This document shows, piece after piece, positions 1-10,300 of a DNA stretch of 31,481 nt. Source of the stretch: Stramenopiles sp. TOSAG23-2 (lineage: Eukaryota > Sar); assembly GCA_900128395.1 (NCBI GenBank), contig LT649370.1, positions 1 to 31,481 on the forward strand. Reading direction: 5' to 3'. Every line of letters starts with the position of its first letter. Within the stretch, counting starts at the first letter, position 1. The position numbers and the translations under genes were made by a program. The notes under the pieces were generated by a model that was not told the origin of the DNA, ran no database searches, and was given only the letters and a program-made list of their open reading frames with translations.

Positions 1-2613
1 TTCAGTGACGCCTTTGAAATATTCGTCGTTTTGATCATTACTACCATCGGTTTTTTTTTCCACATATGTGGCTGGATTAGATAATGAGGTTGCATACTTT
101 TCATTGCCCCATTCTTTTGATCCGAAAGCTTCATTTAGCTTACTACCCCCAAAACAAAATGTTAGCTTACAGCTTTTAAATTTCTCATCAAAATTTAACT
201 TCCAGTTAACAAAATATTCAAACTGATATAGATTGTAAATATCCGAGCTGACAGTTTTTGATAATGGTCTGATGTTAAACGTAAAACGATAATTGAAATT
301 TCTAAACATAAAGAAAGTTTCTAAGACTCTTGCATCTGCATTGTCCTTTACACTACCTAAGCAGTTGATCGTATACCATGCCATGAATTTTTGTATATCT
401 GCAATTTGACTTAAGTCTTGTCTCTTCGCAACAACTTTTTTTACATTTGAAGGATTCGTTTGCAATATGCTACAGCCCGCTTCTTTACTTTTCTCAATTA
501 AAACTTGCTGAAATTTCAAAGTAGTATCTTTTGCAGTAAATTGGTTTTCCGGTGATCTCGTACTATCAAATAGTGCTTTGTCTGTATTGAATTTCATGGC
601 ATTGATAAAGTCGCATATTACGCCACGTGCTTTTGCTAAATATGGTTTATCGAGAATAAGTTCAGCGGTAAAAATAGAGAACTCTTGTAATTCTCTTGGT
701 GTGAATGTGGTGAATCCATATTTACCATCACCAATTTCACCACGTAACATTTGACCTAAGGAAAAATCAACTGTTGCAAGTTGTTTTTGTATTTCTACGC
801 GTGCTGCTCGTATCGTCTTGGAACTACGATCATATTTTACTACATTTAATGGGTCATTATCATCCTCTTGCGATGGCGGTCCCATTCGGATTAAATGATA
901 GAAACTACACATTATAGCAGCATGCGTAATAACACGGGTTGGTTGACTGCCGCTTAAAACCATACCTTCACAAGCAGAAGTGTAAATTGCACTTAACGAA
1001 TTCAAAATGTTTCTTAAGGTGTAAAACATTGCAGATGAATTATTCACAGCCCAACATTTAGATGCCAGAGCATTAACGTCATTATTATTCCATACTGGTA
1101 ATGGAATTAACTGTAAAAAGATATATTCAATTAACGATGCAATTTCAATTAATCTTGTACCAATCCTGACAGCCTTGTCTGAATGTACATTTTCACATAA
1201 TGTTTTTGTAGCTGTTAATGTTTTTAAAAGTTTTTCGGCAGAATCAATTTCTTCTTTTTTTTTTGGTAAAATGGAATAATCAAGTTTTGGTGGCTCCTCG
1301 CGTTTATTTGCCGGACCGTGAAACTTTCTCAAATTCACATTAGCAGTATTTCCTAATATTTTTGGATTCATGAAAAAGTTTCCACCATCAACAGCATCGT
1401 TCTCCGCTGTGCAATTTTTAATCGTTTCTTTCATCCAGAGATTCCTATTTTCCCCATCTCCAAAAATCGGCAATGTAGACACTAATTCTTCCACACGCTC
1501 AATTTCTTTCACCACATCTTGCAATACACCTTCGCCCATACGGCCAGCCTTGCTTTCCTTTACTGCTGAGTAACCCAATTGATTTGCTGATAGACGAACA
1601 AGTGATATTTGCGATGGGTACAAACCACGTTGAGATGGATCGTCAATATTTGACTCCTTCACTGATTCGTGACATTTTTCCAAATCTTCGATCACACGAT
1701 GTACATACCCACGTCGAATAATATGTAACATTTGTTTGACTTGATCTTGCTTTAAACCCAAACGTCTCATTGAATACCTCATAGCAGTAAGTATACAACG
1801 GTAATAACAAACACCACTGCGTTGCAATGTTTCTGGTATCATGTAAGGATCTTCACCTGAACTTTTTACTGCAGTTTCGAGAGAACAACCTAACAAACCA
1901 GGTAGAACCACTTCATAAAATATTTTTTCATCATGATCTTTGTGACCAAAAGCCCTTATGCGAAACAAGAAGTATAACCACACCGTATCTGTAATTTTTT
2001 CAAGTGGAATATTGTTAAGTCGCATACATGTATGCCGTTTGATTTTATCTGAACCCACGCCTGGATGATAACCTACCCCTTGGCCAGTGTTACATACAAT
2101 AAAACTTACTTCTGTTTCCGAAGTGCGTTCGACAATATACATAATAGCATGACCGCCATTTGTACCGCTCCAACCGCCACACCATATACAGAAATCTTCG
2201 ACTTCGAGGGCTTTGACTTGATCAGCTCTTGCCTTTAAGTAATTTGAAAAGGATTTAGAAGTATGGTCACCACGAAAAGACGTATTTGGCGATTTACTTA
2301 ACTTTCCAAGTACTTTACGATAGGTCGATAGATCATTGTCATCAAACAGTGACAAAGCCTCGCTTCCTTTCAACTTGGATATAATTTCTTCCGCTACTTC
2401 GATCATTTCTGGAATAGATTGTTCCGTTTGACCACCTTCCAAGTCAGTGGACATAACAAAATTGTCTCCAAATGTACCAAAGAAGGCTTTTGAGCACCAC
2501 ATTGGGTTGCGGTCACCATCAGCTTCTTCAGCCGATGCTGTGGTAACCATTATAATTCTTTGTGCTTTTTCGTGAGCTTGCTCTCTTGGAGATAAATTAT
2601 TTAAATCTGCCAT
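1..2613 (-). CDS. N-terminal part of a very large unrecognised protein (runs off the window)
   Basis: An open frame starts at the ATG at 2611-2613 and stays open to base 1, giving 871 codons without a stop, so the C-terminus lies outside the window. The start MADLNNLSPREQ follows an AT-rich leader and is the first in-frame ATG. No signal peptide is visible. At about residues 144-168 the protein has an aromatic, Cys- and Gly-rich stretch (FCIWCGGWSG, then GGHAIMYIVER). It is followed by VSFIVCNTGQGVGYHP at about 178-193. I recall similar 'GGWxG...GGHAI...NTGxGxxYHP' blocks near the N-termini of giant uncharacterised proteins of protists and fungi. The conserved Cys and His suggest a papain-like fold, but that is inference. 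The rest is mainly helical with no repeat I recognise. It is transcribed divergently from the ABC transporter gene. Existence is near certain; function is unknown. Confidence 0.85.
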   Translation of the reverse strand, partial: MADLNNLSPREQAHEKAQRIIMVTTASAEEADGDRNPMWCSKAFFGTFGDNFVMSTDLEGGQTEQSIPEMIEVAEEIISKLKGSEALSLFDDNDLSTYRKVLGKLSKSPNTSFRGDHTSKSFSNYLKARADQVKALEVEDFCIWCGGWSGTNGGHAIMYIVERTSETEVSFIVCNTGQGVGYHPGVGSDKIKRHTCMRLNNIPLEKITDTVWLYFLFRIRAFGHKDHDEKIFYEVVLPGLLGCSLETAVKSSGEDPYMIPETLQRSGVCYYRCILTAMRYSMRRLGLKQDQVKQMLHIIRRGYVHRVIEDLEKCHESVKESNIDDPSQRGLYPSQISLVRLSANQLGYSAVKESKAGRMGEGVLQDVVKEIERVEELVSTLPIFGDGENRNLWMKETIKNCTAENDAVDGGNFFMNPKILGNTANVNLRKFHGPANKREEPPKLDYSILPKKKEEIDSAEKLLKTLTATKTLCENVHSDKAVRIGTRLIEIASLIEYIFLQLIPLPVWNNNDVNALASKCWAVNNSSAMFYTLRNILNSLSAIYTSACEGMVLSGSQPTRVITHAAIMCSFYHLIRMGPPSQEDDNDPLNVVKYDRSSKTIRAARVEIQKQLATVDFSLGQMLRGEIGDGKYGFTTFTPRELQEFSIFTAELILDKPYLAKARGVICDFINAMKFNTDKALFDSTRSPENQFTAKDTTLKFQQVLIEKSKEAGCSILQTNPSNVKKVVAKRQDLSQIADIQKFMAWYTINCLGSVKDNADARVLETFFMFRNFNYRFTFNIRPLSKTVSSDIYNLYQFEYFVNWKLNFDEKFKSCKLTFCFGGSKLNEAFGSKEWGNEKYATSLSNPATYVEKKTDGSNDQNDEYFKGVTE

Positions 2614-2702
2614 TTTTCTAAATTTTTTGTTTTTATATTTATGTATATTCACTTTAAAAACCTAGCAAACAAAAGGAGACGTATGAAATTTTTATGTTTT
2701 AC

Positions 2703-2894
2703 AATGTGATTGCAATATTATACAGTATTAATATATGAAGAACGTTGTTTCGTATGGATTATGTAATTCATCCAACTAAAGATACGAATCTTTTATATAA
2801 TGTGATTGCAATATTATACAGTATTAATATATGAAGAACGTTGTTTCGTATGGATTATGTAATTCATCCAACTAAAGATACGAATCTTTTATAT
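2703..2894. repeat. Perfect 2 x 96 bp tandem duplication
   Basis: Bases 2703-2798 and 2799-2894 are identical by eye over 96 bases, both beginning aatgtgattgcaatatta and ending cgaatcttttatat. Each copy contains a short inverted pair, tcgtat and atacga. Zero divergence in non-coding DNA points to a very recent duplication or an assembly artefact. It lies 90 bases upstream of the minus-strand start at 2613. Confidence 0.95.
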
Positions 2895-2965
2895 CTGTAA
2901 AATCAATATTAATATCTTCAGAGGAGAAAAAAAAGGTGCAAAGATATACCCCAGGTAAAGAATGG

Positions 2966-2989
2966 TAGAGAGGATCCGGATCCTCTCTA
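2966..2989. repeat. Perfect 24 bp palindrome flanked by 11 bp direct repeats
   Basis: The two 12-base halves (tagagaggatcc and ggatcctctcta) are exact reverse complements. The palindrome is bordered by direct repeats taaagaatggt at 2956-2966 and 2988-2998, each overlapping its edge by a base or two. A second short inverted pair, gctacc-t-ggtagc, follows at 3000-3012. The layout resembles a small insertion with a target duplication or a protein-binding cruciform. Confidence 0.85.
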
Positions 2990-3423
2990 AAGAATGGTGG
3001 CTACCTGGTAGCTAGAAGATTTCTAATTAAAAACTGCTGGTGTGTTAGTGTGGTGTGTCGTTGGTTTCCGCCGGGCTTGCCAGCTTGGCACCTTAATTAT
3101 TGCTGAATGTCTGCTGGTTTCTCTCTGGCTGGTCTGAATCTTCTTTTTTGTGTGTGTGAAAAAAAAATAAAAATCATCATCATCAAAAAAAAATTGATGT
3201 AGTTGTTGTGTGAAATAAAATTTTTTATAAAAAATTGCTGCCAGAGTTCTTGGTTGGATCGAGGATCGAGGAGTGATGTGTGAATGTGTGAGAAGGAAAA
3301 TATACAACTAACAAGTAAAATTGATCTTACATAACGTAAAACAATAGGTACATACATTGTATGCATTTCATATAAATATATAAAACAACTAGATAAATTA
3401 TAATAATATTTTAAAATACCAAT

Positions 3424-5430
3424 ATGTCGTTATCGACATATCGACGTGCTTATTATGATATGCTCGTTGATTTAGGTAGTAGATTTTTATCTATACGGCG
3501 TTGGAAAATATTAATAGCGTTTTATGGGAGTGTATTTCTTGGAGCAACGGGATATTCCTATTATCTGCATTTCTTTTCTTCTTTTAAATCAAGCAAAAAG
3601 AAGAAAAAGAAGAAAAAACGTACTGGTACTGGTATTATTGAAGAGCTAAAACGGTTATTACCATTGTCTTTTGGACATACAATTTTTTCTAGTTCATTTG
3701 GCCATTTCATTTTATACAGCAGTATGCTATTTATTCGTGTTTTAACATATGCACAATTGGCCGATATAGGGGCTATTGGAATGAAATGTTTAGTAAATAA
3801 AGATTGGGACTTGCTATTTTTGACTCAGTCAAGGTTCATGACATTATGCATCCCAGTTTCCATGGTAAATGCATTTGCAAGATATGAGCAACATCAATTA
3901 GCATTATCTATTAGATCTAATTTATTAACTTACATCAATAGCTGTTACTTAAATAAATACGCAACGTTCTACAGGGTCAATAGTTTTGGGAAAAAATTAT
4001 TAAGTACTGTTGATCAAAGGGTAACAACGGATATTGAACAATTTTCAGAGAAACTAGCAGAAACTTGGGGTTCTATGTTACGTCCAACATTTGAAATTGT
4101 GGTTTACTCATATAATATATACATAAATTTAGGCTTGCCCCAATTAGTTTTTTTCATTGGATATTTTTTTGGTACTAGCATTTGGTTAAAATCTATAATG
4201 CCCCATTTCGGAAAAATGTTAAGTAAAAGTAAAGATTTGGAAGGTAAATTTCGTCAGAATCATTCCTCCATAATTGAACATAGTGAGGAAATTGCATTTT
4301 TAAAAGGTGGAGAAGTTGAAAATAAAAGATGCGAAGAAACTTTTAAAGAAATAAAACAGAATAGGCACAAAGTTCTCGAAAATCGAATGCTAATCAGTTT
4401 CCTAGATACGACAGCTATTAAACATTTTGGTACATTAGTTAGCTATGAAGTGATGATACCGGCAATGTATCTGGGTCGTGAAGGTATTAAATTGGAAACA
4501 CATGGAGATAGAACTCAATTTTTAATTCAAGCTATACAATACTTTACATCGCTTGGAAATGCTTTGAATACCCTTTATAATGCAGTCTACGTTGGCTTCA
4601 CTGAACTAGCAGGTATGACAACTCGTGTAGTTGAATTAATTGATGAATTAGAAAGACGTGGAGGCAATGATGATGGAAATGACTTGGTTGCAAAAATGTT
4701 TGTTGAAAAGCATAGGCTATTATTAAGAAATAACAACAGATTAAATCAACCACAACGATTTAATTCAAAAAATATTTTATTTAATAAAGTAACAATTTTT
4801 TCCCCAGAAGGAAGATTGCTTGTGAAAGATTTGAATTTAAGTATTTGTCAAGGGGAAAATTTAATCATCGAAGGTCCTAATGGCGCAGGAAAAAGTTCTC
4901 TTCTTCGAACTATTGGCGGTCTTTGGCCTTTACTTAGTGGCGCGTTGCATTCACCACAAGATGGCATTGTTTTTGTACCACAAAAACCATACGTATTTAA
5001 AGGCAGTTTAGTTGAGCAAATTGTTTATCCAGATGAAGAACTAACATTGAATGGTACTACTGTGAAAAAAAACACACCACATTTGGAAAGTTTATTAAAG
5101 AAAGTTGGATTGGACGTAAAGAAATTGCTTCCAAAAGAGAATCAATGGAATGATGTTCTTCCATGGAACGATATATTAAGTGGTGGTGAGCGACAACGAT
5201 TAGCACTGGCACGTGTATTGTATCATTCTCCACAATATGTTTGCTTAGATGAAGCGACTAGTGCCATAAGTAAAGATATAGAAACAACATTATTTGAGCT
5301 ATGCAAGCAGCAAAATATAACTTTAATTAGCGTAAGTCATCGCCCATACTTACGACGTTTTCATTCACAAGTTTTAACCATCAAAGGTGATGGCAAAGGT
5401 AGTTGGGAGGTTAAGCAGGTAGAAAATTAA
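3424..5430 (+). CDS. ABC subfamily D half transporter (peroxisomal fatty acyl-CoA type)
   Basis: This 668-residue protein has one membrane domain followed by one nucleotide-binding domain, the usual half-transporter length for the PMP70/ALDP group. Hydrophobic segments lie at about 28-50, 83-108, 137-150, 222-256 and 335-350. A Lys-only run of nine residues sits at 57-65, between the first membrane segment and the core. The ABCD-type loop (VDQRVTTDIEQFSEKL) is at 196-211 and an EAA-like motif (NHSSIIEHSEEIAFLKGGE) at about 279-297. Walker A GPNGAGKSS is at 484-492, the Q-loop near 518-522, signature LSGGERQRLALAR at 586-598, Walker B YVCLDEAT at 605-612 and the switch His in SVSHR at 636-640. 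All catalytic motifs look intact. By family, two half transporters dimerise to move acyl-CoAs into peroxisomes; the exact substrate cannot be read from sequence. Confidence 0.93.
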   Translation: MSLSTYRRAYYDMLVDLGSRFLSIRRWKILIAFYGSVFLGATGYSYYLHFFSSFKSSKKKKKKKKRTGTGIIEELKRLLPLSFGHTIFSSSFGHFILYSSMLFIRVLTYAQLADIGAIGMKCLVNKDWDLLFLTQSRFMTLCIPVSMVNAFARYEQHQLALSIRSNLLTYINSCYLNKYATFYRVNSFGKKLLSTVDQRVTTDIEQFSEKLAETWGSMLRPTFEIVVYSYNIYINLGLPQLVFFIGYFFGTSIWLKSIMPHFGKMLSKSKDLEGKFRQNHSSIIEHSEEIAFLKGGEVENKRCEETFKEIKQNRHKVLENRMLISFLDTTAIKHFGTLVSYEVMIPAMYLGREGIKLETHGDRTQFLIQAIQYFTSLGNALNTLYNAVYVGFTELAGMTTRVVELIDELERRGGNDDGNDLVAKMFVEKHRLLLRNNNRLNQPQRFNSKNILFNKVTIFSPEGRLLVKDLNLSICQGENLIIEGPNGAGKSSLLRTIGGLWPLLSGALHSPQDGIVFVPQKPYVFKGSLVEQIVYPDEELTLNGTTVKKNTPHLESLLKKVGLDVKKLLPKENQWNDVLPWNDILSGGERQRLALARVLYHSPQYVCLDEATSAISKDIETTLFELCKQQNITLISVSHRPYLRRFHSQVLTIKGDGKGSWEVKQVEN

Positions 5431-5945
5431 AAAATAATTGTGTTTTATGAGTGCAGTTTTTTTGATATTTTATATATACTTCGTATATATATACGAGTAT
5501 ATACATTCGTATATGAAAAAGTAATTTTTTACGAACGTACGAGACGTATATTTTTTATATTATATAAAATAAAATCTTGTGAGATATTGATATGATATAT
5601 TTTACGAAAATATACGCGTATAATATTTTAATATATATATAAAGGATGGTTAAAATCTAAAGTTATATTGGTATAAATTTTTACTTCCCGTGCTAAGTAG
5701 AGACTAATATGCTCAATACTCAATCTCAAGAATATGACATAATATATATAATATATATTATTATATATTATTTGCAGAGGTGCATTAGAGCTTTACTACA
5801 GTAGGATAGAATATATTATTTCTTGCGATTGAGTATTGAGCATAATTAACTTAACACGGGAAGTGTAAAATTATTATAACTTTTAGATTTTAACCATCAT
5901 ACATTATATAAATATAAATTATGTCTAATATAGAATTTTAATATT
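5431..5945. other. Convergent AT-rich spacer with TACG/CGTA-rich 3' flank
   Basis: This gap separates the 3' ends of the ABC gene (+) and the next gene (-). Bases 5470-5640 are rich in TACG, CGTA and TATA strings, such as atatacgagtatatacattcg, a composition that recurs downstream of other genes here. The rest is the inverted-repeat element at 5645-5898. Both transcripts must end inside this gap. I see no gene. Confidence 0.55.
5645..5898. repeat. 254 bp inverted-repeat (foldback/MITE-like) element
   Basis: The left arm (5645-5730, from gatggttaaaatctaaa) matches the reverse complement of the right arm (5822-5898, ending tttagattttaaccatc) with a few substitutions and small gaps. Shared blocks include acttcccgtg and atgctcaatactcaatc. 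The 90-base centre is AT-rich with no ORF. Long imperfect terminal inverted repeats without coding capacity suit a miniature inverted-repeat or foldback element. I cannot define a target duplication because the flanks are simple AT sequence. Since it lies between convergent genes, it could also act as a bidirectional terminator hairpin. Confidence 0.75.
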
Positions 5946-6713
5946 TCACTTCTTTTTCGACGCTTTCAATATGGCACTATATGGTAATTGATTATCAACA
6001 CTTCTTTCCTCATCTGGCCAATATCCTATGCCATCATCTACAAAATCTTCAAGATGAAGTAATGATGGACCTCTCACTAACTTTTTGTTTGATGCCAAAG
6101 ATGGGGAATACATTAGCGTATTTGCAATTAATCGTTCCGCCATAGGACTATTTTTTCCGCGAGCTAACTTTGTACTAGATGGTGATGACGTGGCTTTTTT
6201 CTTCCATGGTTTACTTTCAATAATTTTTCTTTCACTCTCCGGTAACCAAGGATCATCAACGTGGGTCATCACATTAAGGCGCTTACAATGTCTATAAAAA
6301 GCTTCATTCCATTCGTTTCCTTGATTTAAGTTTGGAATAACTTTCTTCAACCTTTCTCTTTCATCTTTATGATTTTGTGCTGTTTTCTTACGTTTTCTTT
6401 CATCATCAGCTTCTTTATAGGTGCGACTAAGTTCGTATATTTTATCAGTGACTTTGCAAAAGTGTTTATGCCTTTTAATTTGTGTTCCTACGTAGGATGT
6501 TGCACTATTTATTAAATTGTTATGCATTTTCATTTGTTTTTTTCTCCATTTTACAGTTGCTGCACCCTCTTTATATCCTAAAGCTTTGCCTTGCTTTTTT
6601 TCTAATTCGGTTAAATGCTTAATTTTCCGTCTACAGTATTTTTTTATTTCTGGTGAACGTGGATGAATGTCAAAACCACCACCTCTTCTAGGATTGCCTT
6701 CCATGTCAAACAT
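5946..6713 (-). CDS. Unrecognised basic 255-residue protein
   Basis: The frame opens at the ATG at 6711-6713 (MFDMEGNPRRGGGFDIHPRSPEI) and gives a Lys/Arg-rich soluble protein. There is no signal peptide or membrane segment. The middle, about residues 85-125, is strongly charged and probably helical (KEADDERKRKKTAQNHKDERERLKK). A tryptophan-containing stretch, DDPWLPESERKIIESKPWKKK, follows at about 153-173. The C-terminus is Ser- and Lys-rich and ends KASKKK. The basic character suggests a nuclear or RNA-associated role, but that is inference. Codon use matches the neighbours. It converges with the ABC gene and diverges from the EF-hand gene. Confidence 0.75.
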   Translation of the reverse strand: MFDMEGNPRRGGGFDIHPRSPEIKKYCRRKIKHLTELEKKQGKALGYKEGAATVKWRKKQMKMHNNLINSATSYVGTQIKRHKHFCKVTDKIYELSRTYKEADDERKRKKTAQNHKDERERLKKVIPNLNQGNEWNEAFYRHCKRLNVMTHVDDPWLPESERKIIESKPWKKKATSSPSSTKLARGKNSPMAERLIANTLMYSPSLASNKKLVRGPSLLHLEDFVDDGIGYWPDEERSVDNQLPYSAILKASKKK

Positions 6714-7351
6714 ATTTACTTGTTCTTATTCTTATTGCGTAATATGAAAGTTGTAGCTAGTACAAGCAATTAATAAATATATCAAAGAGAAGACTATATA
6801 TATATATTTAGTTGTTTTGAACTTATATTAGTTTTATTATTATATGTTATTATTATTATTAGTCTATCCAGGGCTCCTCGTATGTTAATAAAAAAAACAA
6901 AAAAAAAAAATGCTGTGTTATACGCAGACTTTATAAGGAGGACATAGTATTATAAATTATACCTTAAATACAGTATCAACAAAGAGAACAACAGAGTTTT
7001 TATTTTACAGTAGTAATTTTAAATTACAAAACTTGTTTTTTTTCTTTTCGTATTAGTATAATAGTATTAACCAGAAGACGCTCCCGAACGGATTTATTAT
7101 ATCCTAGCACGTAAATATCATTGTTATCTCGCATAACAATGGAGATACGAAAGCTTCTTCTAGTACTGGTGCTATTACTACCTGGTTAGACTATAGAATA
7201 AACAACAATAATATATATATATACACACACGCATACACATACATAACCATAGAAAACTCCATCTGAATCTCAAAAACAACATCATATTGCTAGACAATAG
7301 AAGAAATACACTGTAAATATTTTATAAATAAAGCAGAATAATACTGAAAAC
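6714..7351. promoter_or_regulatory. Divergent spacer and leader of the EF-hand gene, with hairpin and uORF
   Basis: Apart from poly(A), (TA)n and an acacac-type run near 7215-7245, the notable items are a perfect 9 bp hairpin (cattgttat at 7119-7127, ataacaatg at 7133-7141, loop ctcgc) and a short reading frame that starts inside the 3' arm of that hairpin. The palindromic block ctagtactgg and the string ctacctgg follow near 7160-7185. Promoters for both flanking genes must lie here, but I see no diagnostic element. Confidence 0.45.
7139..7189 (+). CDS. Possible upstream ORF encoding a 16-residue hydrophobic peptide
   Basis: ATG at 7139-7141 opens MEIRKLLLVLVLLLPG and ends at TAG 7187-7189, 162 bases before the EF-hand start. 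Its first codon lies in the 3' arm of the 7119-7141 hairpin. The Leu/Val run after a basic start looks like a signal-peptide core. It could be a translation-modulating uORF, a relic exon or chance. Confidence 0.25.
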   Translation: MEIRKLLLVLVLLLPG

Positions 7352-10300
7352 ATGCCATCAGAAGAAAAAAAATTAGAAAGAACATTATTGTTTAAAGATT
7401 TTTCTAAACATGTTATGCCAGTTGATTTCGTCAACCGAACTGGTTATGGTGGTGTCCCTGGATATACTAAACCACCAGATGTAAAACAACGTAGAAGAGC
7501 ACGGGATTTATCCCAAACAAACATGAGAAAAGCAGCTGGTCATAAAACGTTTGAGCAGCTAGAAGAAATATTAAGATCGAAAATTATGGAGAAAACTAAA
7601 AGCGGCGGTCTCGTTTTATTCCGCATGTTTCGTAAGTTTGATACAAATAAAGATGGTGTAATAGACTTTGACGAGTTTGACGTCGGAATGCGTAAATGGA
7701 ATATGAACTTAGAAAGAGAAGAATTAAAACAATTATTCGATAGGTATGATAAGACCGGCAAAGGTCATATAAGTTACTATGAGTTTATACGACATTTGTT
7801 ACCAGATGATTTCGTATCTCTAGAGGATATGAAAGGTTTAGGTGGTTTACCTGGACAGAGCAAATTTGATCGATCAAAAGCAATACTCGAAAGAGCAGCA
7901 AAACGTGCGGAGCAAAAGGCTAAAATAGCCCATCTAGGCCTTGGTACACATTCAGACATAGAGGCAATGCTACGTTCAAAAATCAATGGAAAAACTAAAG
8001 CTGGAGGATCAATGTTATTTCGTACTTTTAGAAAATTTGATGTAAATAAAGATGGCGTAATAGATTTTATGGAGTTTAAAAATATTATGAATAAATGGAA
8101 TTTAAATTTGGATGATAACACATTGCGAGAATTATTCAAAAGATACGACAAAAATGGCAACAACCATATTAAATATTATGAATTTCTACAGCATTTGCTG
8201 CCATCTGACTTTCCAGATGAAAAATCATTTATGGAGTCTATGGCAAACGATGGTAGATCATCACCGATACCATCTAGCCCATTTACACAAGGAGCAAAAT
8301 CTGCCTATGAAGTAGCAAATCTACGTAGATTGCATAATTCATCAAGCGGCATGAAAGGTTTAGATTCATTTGCCCATCTTGAAGAAATTTTAAGAGAAAA
8401 AATAAACGGAAAAACTAAAGCTGGTGGCGCATCATTGTTTCGTACATTTCGTAAATTTGATACAAACAAAGATGGTGTTATTGATTTTGATGAGTTTAAA
8501 ACAATAATGCATAAATGGAACTTAAACATGGATGATCAAACTTTATGGAAAATGTTTCATAGATATGATAAGGAAAAAAATGGACATATAAAATATTATG
8601 AATTTATCAAGCATTTATTGCCTGATGATTTTATATCAAAGGAAAAACTAGTAAAAATGGGTGGAATGCCCGGTGGTACGGAAGATAGAAACCAAAGAAA
8701 GATTGCACAACGTAAAGCCGCAAGTCGAGTTGCTAGAAGTGCTATGATATCATCACAAACAATTTCGCTAGATGCTTTAGAAGATATTTTACAACAAAAA
8801 ATTATGCAGAAAACTAAAGGAGGTCCGCGTGAACTTTATTTAGCTTTCCAAAAATTCGACGATGATGGAAGCGGGGATATTACATTTGAAGAGTTCAATA
8901 GAGTTGTTAGATACCACTTTAACCTTGAGTTATCGTCCGTGCGTATGAGACAATTATATGAAAGATTCATGCCAAAATTAAAAGGTAGAGGCGGTGGTAG
9001 AAATGCATTAAGTGCAACGGATATAGCAAACTTGCCAATCAAAGCTACAATAGTTTCAAGAAATGACAAGAATTCAATGGAATCGTCAAGGAAAAAGCAA
9101 TTAACGAACAGTACAAAACACAGAAGAATCGCAGAACATACTGTTGGTAAACAAATTATTAAATTGGTGAAAAAAAAATACTCACAAATGTTAAAAAACT
9201 TAAATGAAGTTAGCCGCCATTCGACTGGTCTGGTAACTAGGGCAGAATTGCGATTTGTTATATGTCAAATGGGTGTTAATTGTAATGACAGTGATTGCTT
9301 AGAAATTGCTAGATTAGCCGATTGCAATCGACGTGGAAGTGTTGAATATAAAGTCCTACTTGACATCTTAAATATGCAAATAAATAATTTACACAAAAAT
9401 AAATCAACGGAGTTCAAACGCCCAGGTAGTGCAAAATATCTTGCTTTAAACAGTAGTAGAAGACTTCGACAGTCGCAATCTAATGATTCCATGGCTTCCA
9501 CATTGCATTCTACATTACATGCACCACCTGCTAAAGAGCTGGAAGATATAAGAAAGAAATTGAATAAATCATGGAAACAAATCTTAGGTCGCTTAAAAGG
9601 GCAAGATACACGAAGAAAAGGTGTCTTGTCACCTAATACTTTCCGAAAGGTGCTTACTAGATTTCATATATATTTATCTGATCACATGATGAGACATTTT
9701 AAATCATTATTTGCTAGCAAAAAGTCGAAGCGTAAAGGTATTTCATATACAAAATTCATCAAATATTTTACTGTTGAATATGGCAATACTACGTTTAAAC
9801 GCCCTGTTAAATATGTGCCACGTCGAGTTTCAATGTCGAGAGGAAAATCGATGCCAATTTTGTCCAGTAGTCGCAAACAGCAAAATGTTTCAAAGGTAAA
9901 AAAAAGACTTGTACAAAAAATTGAACGCCAAGTAAAACAGTTAACAACGACAAATCCAAATCCGTTTGGCGATAGAGTTAAATTAGCATCGTCACAAGGA
10001 AGAAGAAGTCTCCATACTACAGATATGAAAAAAAACAATAGTCTTCGTAGCCTTAAAAACGTTATTACCCCAATAAATAATAATAGTACCCTAAATAGCA
10101 CATTACAAAGTAGCTTGGATGTAGTTTCTACCGCTCGCAGCGGTCGTAGTAACAATTTGGACACGTCTAGCGTAATGTCAACAAGTAGAAGTTTTCAAGC
10201 ATATCCAAGCATGGTGGTACAAGCTGATGCATTGTTTGATCCTTCCTCTTCATTTCGATTAAAGCATACAGATCAATCTAAAGCAGTGTGCCAGAAGTTA

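Larger units (their letters stand above)
2614..3423. promoter_or_regulatory. Divergent intergenic spacer (large unknown protein / ABCD transporter)
   Basis: This 810-base gap separates two divergent starts, so it should hold both promoters. It contains the 96 bp tandem duplication and the 24 bp palindrome listed separately, a GC-richer strip at about 3040-3140, and poly(A)-rich DNA up to the ABC start. The reading frames here are low in complexity (Phe/His-rich) and do not look coding. I see no clear TATA box or named motif. Confidence 0.5.

Noticed and set aside
3023-3366. Two overlapping minus-strand frames rich in Phe, His and Thr
   Set aside because: They arise from simple-sequence DNA between divergent genes and show no domain or balanced composition.
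7070-7200. Possible tRNA or small structured RNA around the 9 bp hairpin
   Set aside because: No B-box (GGTTCGA-like) sequence and no cloverleaf could be built.
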